Positions 34,727 through 43,996 of a stretch of 64,000 nt of DNA are shown piece by piece (positions within the stretch are counted from its first letter, which is position 1; each line of letters starts with the position of its first letter). The translations under genes were made by a program, and so were the position numbers. The stretch comes from Nanobdellota archaeon (GTDB lineage: Archaea > Nanobdellota > Nanobdellia > Parvarchaeales > Parvarchaeaceae): positions 1 through 64,000 of the forward strand of contig JAKBJF010000002.1 of NCBI GenBank assembly GCA_021836125.1, read 5' to 3'. The notes beneath the pieces were generated by a model. It worked only from the letters and a program-made list of their open reading frames with translations, searched no databases and had not been told where the DNA came from.

Positions 34727-36344
34727 AGAACTCCTTGCCATTGCATGGAGGAAAATAATCTCAAGATATTCACCATTGCTCGATTTTCCGGTAATAGTGG
34801 GAGAAGATGACAAAAAAACAGATACAGCTTCCTTTGACAATGAGACACACAAGATATTTGTGAACAAAGGATATGTAGATAGCGAGTCCAAAAATAAAGA
34901 AATAGCTAAGGAGTCTTTGTTAGAGACCCTTCTGACACACGAAACGTTTCACCATCTAGTAGCCCCATACGACTCTGATACGGCGATACGTAACGCGATC
35001 CTTGTCAGTAAAATAACCTTCGACAAGGAAATATCCTCCAGAATAATAGAATATTACTATGAAATGAAAGTGCACTCAATACATGCACTAGAAACTCCGG
35101 CAGTTAAAGATACAATTTACAAGACAATAATAAAGCCCGCAGAAAAAAGCAATGATCCAAACACAACGCTGTATGCGGATGTGTTGGCAACAAGGTTGGG
35201 CTTGGAAATACCAATGCGCGAAATAAGCGATCCCGAGTACAAAAAAGCAGTCTCTATACTCGGCAAGATGGATTATCTCAGGGATGACGAAAATGATGCA
35301 AGACTCTCATTGTTTGCAAGGATTTTCAAAAAATTCATAAAAGAAGACAAAAAAGACGAATCTGACAGCGGCGAAGGAGGCAGTGTATTCTCAAAACACG
35401 ACAAACTAAATGGCGGTAAATATGGCTTGGGTAGGTTTTCTAAGGAAGAGATGATGCATGGTCTTGGACAGATAGCGCAGCAAATAGACAAGCAGCAGTT
35501 CAAGAAGATGTTATCGGATCTCGGGTTAGACAAGTCGTTTGCACAAAAAAATTACGGACAGATGGTCGGACGAAGAGGGGTAAACGACATAAAATTTGAC
35601 GACACTCTGTATTTCATGTCAAAAGCAGAGATGTACAACCCCCCTAAAATAGTAAAGAGCAGGAAAGTTTATGACCTGTATCAGTCAGGTACTTCTCCCT
35701 TCGATATAAACGAAAACGAACTGGAAGATTACGATCCGATAAACAGTTTTGGACAGCTTACAGAACCGCTTGCCAGAAAAAAGGAATACTCAAAAGTGAC
35801 GTCGTATGAGAAGGGCGACCAGAGACTTGGCGATCTGCTGATAATAAAAGATACGTCATCTTCTATGGATAACATTCATGATGAAGTCACTATCGCTTCG
35901 CTGGTCATGGCAAAGGCTTATATCAACAGCGGATCTGAAGTCTCAATCTACAACTTTTCGTCAAAAAACCAGCATTCGCATCTGCCGCGCAGTAGAGACA
36001 TATGGTCGATAGCAAGGCTGCTTGTCGGTAAGTACAGCGGCGGCACAGAAATAAACATTTCTGACCTCAAGAAAAGGCTTGGCAAAGGGGAGGATGTGCT
36101 GTTATTCACTGATTTAGGAATAGCCAACATAGAAGAACTCATGGGACTGTTGACAATGACAGATAATGGGAGAGTCGCGGTTTTCCTAAAGATCGGAAAA
36201 GAAATCTATCACGACGCCGGCATTTTTTCCCATATAACGAAGAAGTACAAGAACATAAGGATATACAAGTACGAAAATGTTGACGAATTATCCTCGCTGG
36301 TAATAAATGACATAAACAGCCAGATAGACGACACTCCAGATTAA
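34707..36344 (+). CDS. Metallopeptidase-like/VWA protein paired with MoxR
   Basis: I chose the TTG at 34707 because GAGGG at 34696-34700 lies 6 bp before it; an upstream TTG at 34683 is the alternative. The protein is about 545 residues. Near residues 78-82 it has HETFH within LTHETFHHLV, an HExxH zinc-peptidase motif. The C-terminal half is a VWA-like domain with an intact MIDAS DTSSS (382-386) and a later FTDLG. The domain order resembles proteins combining DUF2201-type metallopeptidase and VWA_2 domains. The start lies 20 bp inside the MoxR gene, so the two are co-translated. Whether the peptidase is active is unknown. Confidence 0.82.
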   Translation: MATAALEELLAIAWRKIISRYSPLLDFPVIVGEDDKKTDTASFDNETHKIFVNKGYVDSESKNKEIAKESLLETLLTHETFHHLVAPYDSDTAIRNAILVSKITFDKEISSRIIEYYYEMKVHSIHALETPAVKDTIYKTIIKPAEKSNDPNTTLYADVLATRLGLEIPMREISDPEYKKAVSILGKMDYLRDDENDARLSLFARIFKKFIKEDKKDESDSGEGGSVFSKHDKLNGGKYGLGRFSKEEMMHGLGQIAQQIDKQQFKKMLSDLGLDKSFAQKNYGQMVGRRGVNDIKFDDTLYFMSKAEMYNPPKIVKSRKVYDLYQSGTSPFDINENELEDYDPINSFGQLTEPLARKKEYSKVTSYEKGDQRLGDLLIIKDTSSSMDNIHDEVTIASLVMAKAYINSGSEVSIYNFSSKNQHSHLPRSRDIWSIARLLVGKYSGGTEINISDLKKRLGKGEDVLLFTDLGIANIEELMGLLTMTDNGRVAVFLKIGKEIYHDAGIFSHITKKYKNIRIYKYENVDELSSLVINDINSQIDDTPD

Positions 36345-36374
36345 GCTTTTTAAAACAAAAGTATTAAAGTTATT

Positions 36375-36719
36375 ATGATATACGATCAGTTTCACTCCAT
36401 ATGGCTGTGGATAGAGCTTTTGAACGGGATCTTCGTTACGGTTTTTTCACTGATTGGAGTTTACATCCTGTATAAACATAGAGAAGATGGCGCGCCACTT
36501 ACGATATGGGCTCTAAACGCTAAAAAATCGAAATTCCAGTTCACTCTCCTGGTAGTGTTTACCTTCGTTTTGATAGCATCTTTCGCCATATTCATTTTTG
36601 GGACAGCGCAGGCCAACGACACCATACGCGAGATTTCGGATATCATAGGTACTTTCACTTACCTTTTCGTAGGCGGAATAATGATGTGGTGGGTAAGGGA
36701 TTTTGTGAGGTTTCTATGA
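36375..36719 (+). CDS. Small membrane protein A, unrecognised
   Basis: The 114-residue protein has three hydrophobic segments (about 10-32, 52-76 and 90-110) and a short loop with HREDGAPLTIW. No family is recognised. Its stop overlaps the ATG of the next small membrane protein (ATGA), and it starts 30 bp after the VWA gene. The run therefore reads as one transcript from the MoxR unit, but a functional link is only inferred. Confidence 0.6.
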   Translation: MIYDQFHSIWLWIELLNGIFVTVFSLIGVYILYKHREDGAPLTIWALNAKKSKFQFTLLVVFTFVLIASFAIFIFGTAQANDTIREISDIIGTFTYLFVGGIMMWWVRDFVRFL

Positions 36720-37036
36720 TAAACACCGACGTATACTTGTCCGTAATCATAATCGTTATGAGTCTTTTTATGCTCTTTTCTATATTTCGGTTCATCAGAA
36801 TGTTCTATAAAAATCCACAAGTCTCCGTGCAAAGGATACGGCTTAATAAAAATTCGTATATAACGTTTTCGTTCCTGCTGATGTTAAATCTGGCGTTCAC
36901 CCTGGGTTTCGTGTCAGATATATTTTTCGGCACGCAGAACGTAGACTTGGCGGCGATATTATTCTATGTAGCGGGGCTTAGCGTAGTTATGCTTAAATTC
37001 TCGTTCGATATCTCAAAAGTATACAAATTGAAATAA
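36716..37036 (+). CDS. Small membrane protein B, unrecognised
   Basis: Starting at the ATG of the ATGA overlap gives 106 residues (MINTDVYLS). There are three hydrophobic segments and a central basic loop (NPQVSVQRIRLNKNS). Size and layout resemble membrane protein A, so the two may form a heteromer. NAD kinase begins 3 bp after its stop, so all may be co-transcribed. No family recognised. Confidence 0.6.
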   Translation: MINTDVYLSVIIIVMSLFMLFSIFRFIRMFYKNPQVSVQRIRLNKNSYITFSFLLMLNLAFTLGFVSDIFFGTQNVDLAAILFYVAGLSVVMLKFSFDISKVYKLK

Positions 37037-37039
37037 GAT

Positions 37040-37810
37040 ATGAAGATAAAAATAATATCAAAGAATGAATACCCTGAACTTAAGAAACTGCGCGATAATT
37101 TCGAGGTTTCCGATAAAGCGGACGTATGCGTCGCGGTAGGGGGTGACGGCACGTTCATACGTGCTGCAAATGCTTTCTCAGGACCGATATTGCCCATACG
37201 CTCAGGCGAACCAGGAAGCACCGGTTATTACGCGGACGTTAGTCTACTGGACATAGACAAGATTATTGATCGTTTAAAGACGAAGAAGTATGCTGTAGAA
37301 GCTCTAGGCAAAAAACTAGAGGTCTCCTTCAAGGGCGAAAAAAGATTTGCTGTAAACGAAATTCTTCTGCACAACGTAGTAGAAGAGGTTTATTTCAGGA
37401 TATTTTATTCCGAGGGCGGAAAAATGAACCAGATATATCCGTATGTCATCGCGGGCGATGGACTGATAATAAGCGCCAATGTCGGATCTACGGCATATAA
37501 CCGGGCAGCGAACGGACCGATAATAATAGACCCGGACAACATATGTATAACTCTCCTGGTACCAGACGGTTCATTTAAAAATTCGATAATACTACCGCAC
37601 TATATGCGGTTACACGTAAAGGTGGAGAAGGGCAGCGGTATATTAAGATATGACGGAACGGATCTCTCGAAACTCGAGAAAGGCGACGAATTCTCGGTCT
37701 TTCATTCGGATGTGCCTATAAACGTTATAAAATTCAGCGACATGAGAGAGGAGTTTTCGTCAAAACTTAAAAGACTCGTCGGGAATAAGCTCGTAAATGA
37801 TATAGTATAA
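37040..37810 (+). CDS. nadK: NAD kinase
   Basis: The 256-residue enzyme phosphorylates NAD to NADP. It contains the catalytic GGDGT (VAVGGDGTFIRA), the NE motif (AVNEILL) and the GDGLIISANVGSTAYNRAANG block typical of the family. Length is normal for short archaeal NAD kinases. It starts 3 bp after the second small membrane protein. Confidence 0.95.
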   Translation: MKIKIISKNEYPELKKLRDNFEVSDKADVCVAVGGDGTFIRAANAFSGPILPIRSGEPGSTGYYADVSLLDIDKIIDRLKTKKYAVEALGKKLEVSFKGEKRFAVNEILLHNVVEEVYFRIFYSEGGKMNQIYPYVIAGDGLIISANVGSTAYNRAANGPIIIDPDNICITLLVPDGSFKNSIILPHYMRLHVKVEKGSGILRYDGTDLSKLEKGDEFSVFHSDVPINVIKFSDMREEFSSKLKRLVGNKLVNDIV

Positions 37811-37853
37811 GCGCACAGTCAGTCATTAAATATCATTAAATTTTTATAATCCA

Positions 37854-38501
37854 ATGCAATACGCAGAAGCGAATAATAGCGGAAGCCGCTTGGAAAAACT
37901 TATATCCGGCGATGAAAAACAAGTAGTCCAGAGAAAACATGATACGCTCTCGTACAGGCTTGTCAAGAAAATAAGCAAATTTGTAGGGTCGTTTTTAGCC
38001 GTGGGCGCATTCGATGCGCTACACCCTCGCTCGCTGGATATAATGTTCAAGAACGCCGGAAAGTGGCTAGCTGGAACCATACCTGCAGGAGTACAGTACT
38101 ATTTGCCGATCCCGAGCCAGTTTTATCAGTTTACTGTTATGGGTGTGGATGCGGCTCTTTGCGCTTGGAGTCTTTACGATAAGAAATGGTCAAAAAAGAG
38201 AAATCTCTCAAGCATCGTTATGATGCCAGTTCACGCGGCAGGCATGGACTATTCTTCAGCGGCGATAGCGCTTGGAAATCCCCTTGCATTGCCTCTCCCG
38301 TCGGCAGATTATACCTGGCGCATAAAAGCGTTCAAGAATACCGCGTGGGGCGGCGTGGCCCAATGGGTCGATCAGCCATCAAGGTTTATACCAGGGGCAA
38401 TACAGGGCTATGATCTGGCGATATATCTCACAGCTGGTTATGTTCTGCTGCAGGCAGGATTTATACTTTATAACTATATAAAAAATAAAAATCTTAGATA
38501 A
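37854..38501 (+). CDS. Membrane protein, unrecognised
   Basis: The 215-residue protein has a charged N-terminal 45 residues and several hydrophobic segments (about 45-60, 78-115, 135-155 and 185-207). The last segment ends in a basic KNKNLR tail. No family is recognised. A possible TATA-like box TCATTAAATA at 37824-37833 is centred 25 bp upstream. It precedes another small membrane protein. Confidence 0.6.
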   Translation: MQYAEANNSGSRLEKLISGDEKQVVQRKHDTLSYRLVKKISKFVGSFLAVGAFDALHPRSLDIMFKNAGKWLAGTIPAGVQYYLPIPSQFYQFTVMGVDAALCAWSLYDKKWSKKRNLSSIVMMPVHAAGMDYSSAAIALGNPLALPLPSADYTWRIKAFKNTAWGGVAQWVDQPSRFIPGAIQGYDLAIYLTAGYVLLQAGFILYNYIKNKNLR

Positions 38502-38574
38502 ATATAGAATTATTACAATAAACTACTCGTTTAATTGTAATCTTTATATATCCAGTGCTATCTAAACCAAATGT

Positions 38575-38952
38575 ATGGGATTAAAGAACAGTCTGATGAA
38601 CCTTTTATCTGAACACGGTGATAACGACCCCGTATCTCAATATAAGATTAAGGCAAGAAACAATAAGCTACTTGGTGCCGGGATGCTTGGTACCGGCTCG
38701 TTAATGGCTATGGGCGCAAGCTACGTTCCGATTAATTATATGATGGCAGATGTCGTAACGGGCGCTGTCCTAGCAGTTGCCGGTTTTCTGTTTTATATGA
38801 ACGGCAGAACGTACGAATATGATCCAGACGAGGCCGAGCGCTATTCGAAGGAAGTTCTTTTTAAGCCTTTTCATGGTAGAAGCAAGATAGCACAGTCACT
38901 TATGGGATTTTACTCAAGAAAAGCCCAGGAATATCGGGATTCACACAAATAA
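38575..38952 (+). CDS. Small two-helix membrane protein, unrecognised
   Basis: The 125-residue protein has two hydrophobic segments (about 32-52 and 58-78) flanked by charged tails; the C-terminal 45 residues are basic. Layout (charged tail, two helices, charged tail) resembles the partner of the LonB-like protein, though no sequence identity is evident. Its stop is about 11 bp before the convergent aIF5A gene. Confidence 0.6.
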   Translation: MGLKNSLMNLLSEHGDNDPVSQYKIKARNNKLLGAGMLGTGSLMAMGASYVPINYMMADVVTGAVLAVAGFLFYMNGRTYEYDPDEAERYSKEVLFKPFHGRSKIAQSLMGFYSRKAQEYRDSHK

Positions 38953-38962
38953 ATCTTGATGC

Positions 38963-39355
38963 TCACTTAATGCTTTTTATGACTTTCTGGCCCATCAGAT
39001 CGGAGTAGACGACTTGGACGCCTTCTTTCAATTTCTCTTTCAACTCCTCAGGCACGTTCGTCTCGAATATGTCATACGTCTCTATGTCCATTAACTGTAA
39101 TTTGTCACCGTTAACGCTTATCACCTGTGCGTTCCTCTTGTCTATTATAGGCACCTTTAATTTATTTTCAGAAGGCAGCACGAAGACCCGTTTTTTATCA
39201 TCCAGCAGGCCAACCGCCTCTATTCGTGCTTTAGCATGACCGTGCTTTCCAGGAGCGCTGAACGTAACATCCGTCACTTTACAGATAGCATTATCTTCAG
39301 TAAGGATAGTATCTCCCTTTCTTACCTCATTGACACCCATGACTTTTATATCCAT
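38963..39355 (-). CDS. eif5A: Translation factor aIF5A
   Basis: The 130-residue protein is aIF5A with the hypusine site SAPGKHGHAK; the modified Lys is Lys37. Hypusine-modified aIF5A binds the ribosomal E site and eases stalled peptide-bond formation. The modifying enzyme, deoxyhypusine synthase, is at 56258-57193 and an agmatinase-family gene at 43144-43995. No Shine-Dalgarno is obvious. Confidence 0.96.
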   Translation of the reverse strand: MDIKVMGVNEVRKGDTILTEDNAICKVTDVTFSAPGKHGHAKARIEAVGLLDDKKRVFVLPSENKLKVPIIDKRNAQVISVNGDKLQLMDIETYDIFETNVPEELKEKLKEGVQVVYSDLMGQKVIKSIK

Positions 39356-39500
39356 AACTAAACTTCTTCATTCTAGAAATATAAAAGTCTTTTGATTTAT
39401 CTTACAATGATTAACGAGCATTAAACCGTAAAGTTTTAAATCAATGCAAGCTATATGTCTATCGTTTCTGGAAAGAGGGGCACTTTGTAGTATTTTTGTT

Positions 39501-39935
39501 CTACGGTTGAGATTTTACGAGTTTTCCGCTGTCAATAATGTTTTTAGACAGTGTAAGGCAAAATTTATTTAACGTATCTTCCAAACCCTGCATGAGCTTG
39601 GTATTATCGTTTGTATCTGTCATTAAACTCAGGCCAGAATACATATTATCAACTAAGGCCTTCTTAACAGTATCACTGTTTTCAATTTGCGCAGTTACAA
39701 GATTCCACTGCTTCTTATAAATGTATCTGGTTACTTCAGCAGAAAACTGCCCATCATTCGAGCAATATACATCCACAAACTTGTTCGCTAATAGTTTCTG
39801 CCCGCCTTGCGCCGGGAGGTACTCGTGAACGCGTCTATATTTAACTAACTGCAATTCGGACGCCGTCTTTTCAAGGCATTGCTCTAGATCACTACCGGTT
39901 ATCTCACCACCAAATCCCACCTTGATTTCTGACAT
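39501..39935 (-). CDS. Unrecognised 144-residue soluble protein
   Basis: A strong GGAGG site (minus strand, 39943-39947) sits 7 bp before the ATG, supporting expression. The protein is soluble, mixed alpha/beta in appearance, and has only two Cys (in DLEQCLEKT and VDVYCSND). It does not resemble a family I know. The two gaps beside it (about 145 and 234 bp) show no genes. Confidence 0.55.
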   Translation of the reverse strand: MSEIKVGFGGEITGSDLEQCLEKTASELQLVKYRRVHEYLPAQGGQKLLANKFVDVYCSNDGQFSAEVTRYIYKKQWNLVTAQIENSDTVKKALVDNMYSGLSLMTDTNDNTKLMQGLEDTLNKFCLTLSKNIIDSGKLVKSQP

Positions 39936-40169
39936 AAACGTTCCTCCATTCGCTGTTTATTTTTTATATATGAAGTATAGTACTATTTATAGTTATATCA
40001 TAACCATTTGAGGCCTTGCATAATTTGATTATGGGCGGCCTCGACAAAAGACAAGCTATTTATAGTATAAACCATCTATATATCGTATTATTTAATGCTC
40101 ACACGAATAATAAAGACCCACTTGGTTTTGGTCATTTATTATAAGATTTGAGTAGGAGGTTGATTTGGT

Positions 40170-41369
40170 ATGGCAAAAATAGGGCCAGCTTCGTTTAAGT
40201 ACGTATTACACGCGAAATTTACCGCGGATAGTTTGGTTGATAAACCGGATGTCATAGGCGCGATTTTCGGCCAGACAGAAGGGCTTTTGGGCGATGAGCT
40301 CGACTTAAGAGAAGCGCAGAAAAACGGAAAGATAGGTAGGATAAACGTCGACAGCACGGCTTCAAGTGGCAAGACGGCGGGCGAGATAACCATCCCTTCG
40401 TCCTTGGACATAGCTGAGACTGCTCTTATAGGTGCTGCGATAGAGACTATTGACAGGATAGGTCCTTCAAAAGCGTCAGTGTCCGTAGACAAAATAGAAG
40501 ACGTAAGGCTCTCAAAAAGGGAATACATAATGAAGAAAGCAGGTCAGTTATTGAACGAAGCCCTTAAGACTACTGCCGTGGACACAACAGAACTTCTACA
40601 GAAACTTTATGAGGACGTAAGACAGAAGGAATTCGTTGAATACGGCGCAGAAAAACTGCCCGCAGGTCCGGACGTCAATGATTCGGATGAAGTAATAGTG
40701 ACAGAGGGAAGGGCCGACGTTATGAACATGCTTAAACACGGGTTTACAAATGTTATAGGCATGAATGGAACGAACATTCCAAAAACGGTCATAGACCTCA
40801 GCAGAAAGAAGACAATAATCCTGTTTGTTGACGGCGACAGAGGCGGCGATATGATAGTAAACGCTTTCCTTCAGCTCGGTCATGCGGATTTCATCGCAAA
40901 AGCACCGAGTGGAATGGAAGTAGAGGAATTATCAAAGAAAGAGATAAACCAGTCGCTTAGACTTAAAGTCCCAATAGAGGACTATGAATCAGGAGGCTCA
41001 TCTGGCAGAAGAGAACCGGTAGTAGCGGAAAGCCGGGCCCCACGAGCGAAGGCACCACCTGTCGATCTGCCGGAGTCCTTTAAAGAAAAGGCATTACCCC
41101 TGCTTAACGAAATAATAGGCACAAGGGGCGCGTTTCTTATAAATGACAAGTTTGAAATAATAGGAAAGATCCCCTACAAAGAAGTCGAAGCTTCAATACT
41201 GAACATAGAGAATATCTACGCCATCGTCCTTGACGGCATAATAACCGATGAAATAATCAAATCAGCCGAAGAGACCAAGGTACAATTCCTTATTGGGAAC
41301 AGAGTAGTCGGCAGTAGCGGTTCGGTACGTCTTGTCTCCTACGACGATTTAGGATATAGATATCGCTGA
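40170..41369 (+). CDS. dnaG: DnaG-type primase (archaeal)
   Basis: The 399-residue protein has the archaeal DnaG layout: an N-terminal YVLHAKFTADSLVDKPDVIG region, then a TOPRIM domain (EVIVTEGRADVMNML, LFVDGDRGGDM) and a C-terminal tail. In archaea DnaG is also reported with RNA degradation complexes. GGAGGT at 40155-40160 gives a good ribosome binding site 9 bp upstream. DNA ligase follows after 44 bp. Confidence 0.93.
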   Translation: MAKIGPASFKYVLHAKFTADSLVDKPDVIGAIFGQTEGLLGDELDLREAQKNGKIGRINVDSTASSGKTAGEITIPSSLDIAETALIGAAIETIDRIGPSKASVSVDKIEDVRLSKREYIMKKAGQLLNEALKTTAVDTTELLQKLYEDVRQKEFVEYGAEKLPAGPDVNDSDEVIVTEGRADVMNMLKHGFTNVIGMNGTNIPKTVIDLSRKKTIILFVDGDRGGDMIVNAFLQLGHADFIAKAPSGMEVEELSKKEINQSLRLKVPIEDYESGGSSGRREPVVAESRAPRAKAPPVDLPESFKEKALPLLNEIIGTRGAFLINDKFEIIGKIPYKEVEASILNIENIYAIVLDGIITDEIIKSAEETKVQFLIGNRVVGSSGSVRLVSYDDLGYRYR

Positions 41370-41413
41370 ACGTTTTGCAAAACAATTAATTAGGACAGGG
41401 TCTAGAATTAGCT

Positions 41414-43147
41414 ATGCTTTTCAGTGAACTTAGTGAATATTTCAGCAAGCTAGAAGCGACAACAAAAAGGCTTGAAATGTTTAACATACTCTCAGAGGCT
41501 TTCTCTAAGATCGACAAACGCGAAATAGCTAAGACGGTCTATCTTACGCAGGAAATGCTAAAGCCGTCCTTCTTCGGGGTGCAACTCGGTGTGGCCGACA
41601 AAATGATAGAAAAATCCATAGCAAAGGCTTACGATGTTAACTTATCCGTTGTTCAGTCCGCCGACAAGAGTGCAGGAGACCCCGGTTTGGTATCAGAAAA
41701 ATACAACAGGACGGCCAAAGCAAAAAAACTTGAGGTATCGGAGGTGTACGACAAACTTTTTGAAATATCCGAGATAAGCGGCGAGGGGAGCGTAGACTCA
41801 AAGATAAACCATATATCCGACCTTATAAGTTCACTGTCGCCGCAGGAATCGAAATATGTAGTAAGGTTTATGCTGGGTAAACTGCGCCTAGGTGTTGGCG
41901 AAGCGACTATAATGGAAGCACTATCAAAGGCTAAGACAGGCAGTAGGGATTTTAAGCAAAATCTGGAGAGGGCGTATAACCTTTGCTCAGACCTGGGCTA
42001 TGTTGCAGAAACGTTCTACACTAAAGGGGAAGAAGGTATAAACAGGTTAGAGATAAAAGTAATGAGTCCAATAAGGCCTGCACTTGCCGAAAGACTGGAA
42101 AGCAGCGAGGAGATAATCAAAAAGCTTGACAGATGCGCCGTAGACCAGAAATTCGACGGCTTTAGGGCACAGGTGCACAAGGACGGAGATAAGATAAAGA
42201 TATTCTCACGAAATCTTGAAGATATAACGCATTTTATGCCGGAGATAGTAGAAGCCGCAAGAAAACTTTCATTCAACAAGATGATATTCGACAGCGAAGC
42301 CCTAACCTATGATGAAGATACGAATACACTTTATCCATTTCAGATAACAATACAGAGAAAAAGAAAACACAACGTGGAAGAAATCGCGCAGAACTTCCCG
42401 CTCAGGCTGTTCGTCTTCGACATAATGCTGATAAACGGAAAAAGTCTTATGGGCGAGCCGTATCAGAAGAGAAGAGAGGAACTTGACAAAATATTCAAAG
42501 AGGATGCGGTGATATCAAAATCAAAAATAATAATAACTGCCAGCGCCGCTGAAATAAACAAGTTTTTCGACGACACCATAAGCAATGGTTTGGAAGGGAT
42601 AGTTGCCAAGAAGCTAGATTCCCCTTACTCGGCAGGCGCGAGAAATTTCAATTGGATAAAGATGAAACGATCGTACAGATCCCAGCTAAGCGACACGATA
42701 GACGTCGTTATACTTGGGTATCTGAAGGGGCGCGGCGCAAGGGCGAAGTTCGGCATAGGCGCAGTACTTGTCGGAGTATATGACAAAAAAGCCGACACGT
42801 TCAAGACTATAGCTAAAATCGGCTCAGGATTTTCCGAAGAACAATTCAAACAGCTCAAATCAATGTTAGACGATATAACGGTAGTACACAAGCCTGCAAG
42901 GGTAGATTCAATACTGCAACCCGACGTTTGGGTCGATCCAAAGTATGTTATAACCGTCAAGGCGGATGAAATAACACGAAGCCCAATACACACATGCGGG
43001 ATGCACAACGGGATAGGTTATGCATTGAGATTTCCGAGGGCAGTAACATTTATAAGGGAAGACAAAAACATAGAAGATGCGAACACGACAACTGAGATAG
43101 AAGAAATGTTCGCTAACCAAAAAAAGGTGGAGTTGAAGGGAAAATGA
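41414..43147 (+). CDS. lig: ATP-dependent DNA ligase
   Basis: The 577-residue enzyme has the active-site Lys246 in DQKFDGFRAQVH (motif KxDG), the downstream nucleotidyl-transferase motifs FDSEALTYD, FVFDIMLINGKSL and EGIVAKKLDSPY, an OB-fold region and a helical N-terminal domain, as in archaeal ligase I. It seals nicks in DNA replication and repair. It overlaps the next gene by 4 bp (ATGA). Confidence 0.96.
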   Translation: MLFSELSEYFSKLEATTKRLEMFNILSEAFSKIDKREIAKTVYLTQEMLKPSFFGVQLGVADKMIEKSIAKAYDVNLSVVQSADKSAGDPGLVSEKYNRTAKAKKLEVSEVYDKLFEISEISGEGSVDSKINHISDLISSLSPQESKYVVRFMLGKLRLGVGEATIMEALSKAKTGSRDFKQNLERAYNLCSDLGYVAETFYTKGEEGINRLEIKVMSPIRPALAERLESSEEIIKKLDRCAVDQKFDGFRAQVHKDGDKIKIFSRNLEDITHFMPEIVEAARKLSFNKMIFDSEALTYDEDTNTLYPFQITIQRKRKHNVEEIAQNFPLRLFVFDIMLINGKSLMGEPYQKRREELDKIFKEDAVISKSKIIITASAAEINKFFDDTISNGLEGIVAKKLDSPYSAGARNFNWIKMKRSYRSQLSDTIDVVILGYLKGRGARAKFGIGAVLVGVYDKKADTFKTIAKIGSGFSEEQFKQLKSMLDDITVVHKPARVDSILQPDVWVDPKYVITVKADEITRSPIHTCGMHNGIGYALRFPRAVTFIREDKNIEDANTTTEIEEMFANQKKVELKGK

Positions 43148-43995
43148 TGCTTTACGAGTCCAGTGATTCTTTTCTTGAAGAAACCGTAGACTTCGAGTCT
43201 GCAAAGTACGTAGTAATACCTGCACCGCTGGACATAACGACGACTTATCTTAAGGGCACCAAATTCGGACCTAGAGCCGTGATAGAGGCATCAAGGTCGC
43301 TGGAGAATTACGATGTGGAATTGAGATATGAAATAAGGGACAAGGTGTTCACGCTTGGTGAGCTTGAGCTACCTCCAGACATAAACCTTAGCATGGACGT
43401 TATAAAACTCACAGTCTCCGATGTACTGGCAAAGAGAAAGTTTCCGATAATACTCGGTGGAGAACACACATGCGGCTACGGTGCTTCTTTGGCGTTTGAT
43501 AACGATGTTGTGTTCGTAATATTTGATGCGCACGCAGATTTTAAGAAGGACGTTCTTGGAGTCGGTATAAACCATGCTAGCAATTCGCGGCTTATAAGCA
43601 AGAAAAAGGACACAGCGCTTATAGGTGTAAGAAGCTTGAGCGTAGATGATGAGACTGAATTAAAGAAATCGAAGGTAAAAATTATTTATGCAGACGAAGT
43701 GAACGAAAATAATATAAATAAACTTATCTCCAGTCTAAAAAACAGGAAGGTGTACATAAGCGTAGACATGGACGTTTTTGATCCAGCACTAGCACCTGGT
43801 GTAGGAACGCCCCAACCAGGAGGCATCAGCTACCCGCAATTCCTTTCCATACTCGGCAAAATATCCAAGGCATCGAAAATAGTCGGGCTTGATGTAGTAG
43901 AAGTGAGGCCGATCGGCGAAAATAAGATAACCGAGGTCCTTGCAGCGAAATTAGTAATGGACGTCATATCACTTAACGAATTGAAAAAAAATTAG
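43144..43995 (+). CDS. speB: Agmatinase/arginase family enzyme
   Basis: The 283-residue ureohydrolase has the Mn-binding signatures GGEHTCGYG, FDAHADFK and SVDMDVFDPALAPG, in the usual order. Agmatinase makes putrescine from agmatine; arginase and guanidinobutyrase are alternatives. A polyamine role fits the aIF5A and deoxyhypusine synthase genes in the window, since hypusine is built from spermidine. It overlaps the ligase gene by 4 bp. Confidence 0.9.
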   Translation: MMLYESSDSFLEETVDFESAKYVVIPAPLDITTTYLKGTKFGPRAVIEASRSLENYDVELRYEIRDKVFTLGELELPPDINLSMDVIKLTVSDVLAKRKFPIILGGEHTCGYGASLAFDNDVVFVIFDAHADFKKDVLGVGINHASNSRLISKKKDTALIGVRSLSVDDETELKKSKVKIIYADEVNENNINKLISSLKNRKVYISVDMDVFDPALAPGVGTPQPGGISYPQFLSILGKISKASKIVGLDVVEVRPIGENKITEVLAAKLVMDVISLNELKKN

Positions 43996-43996
43996 T

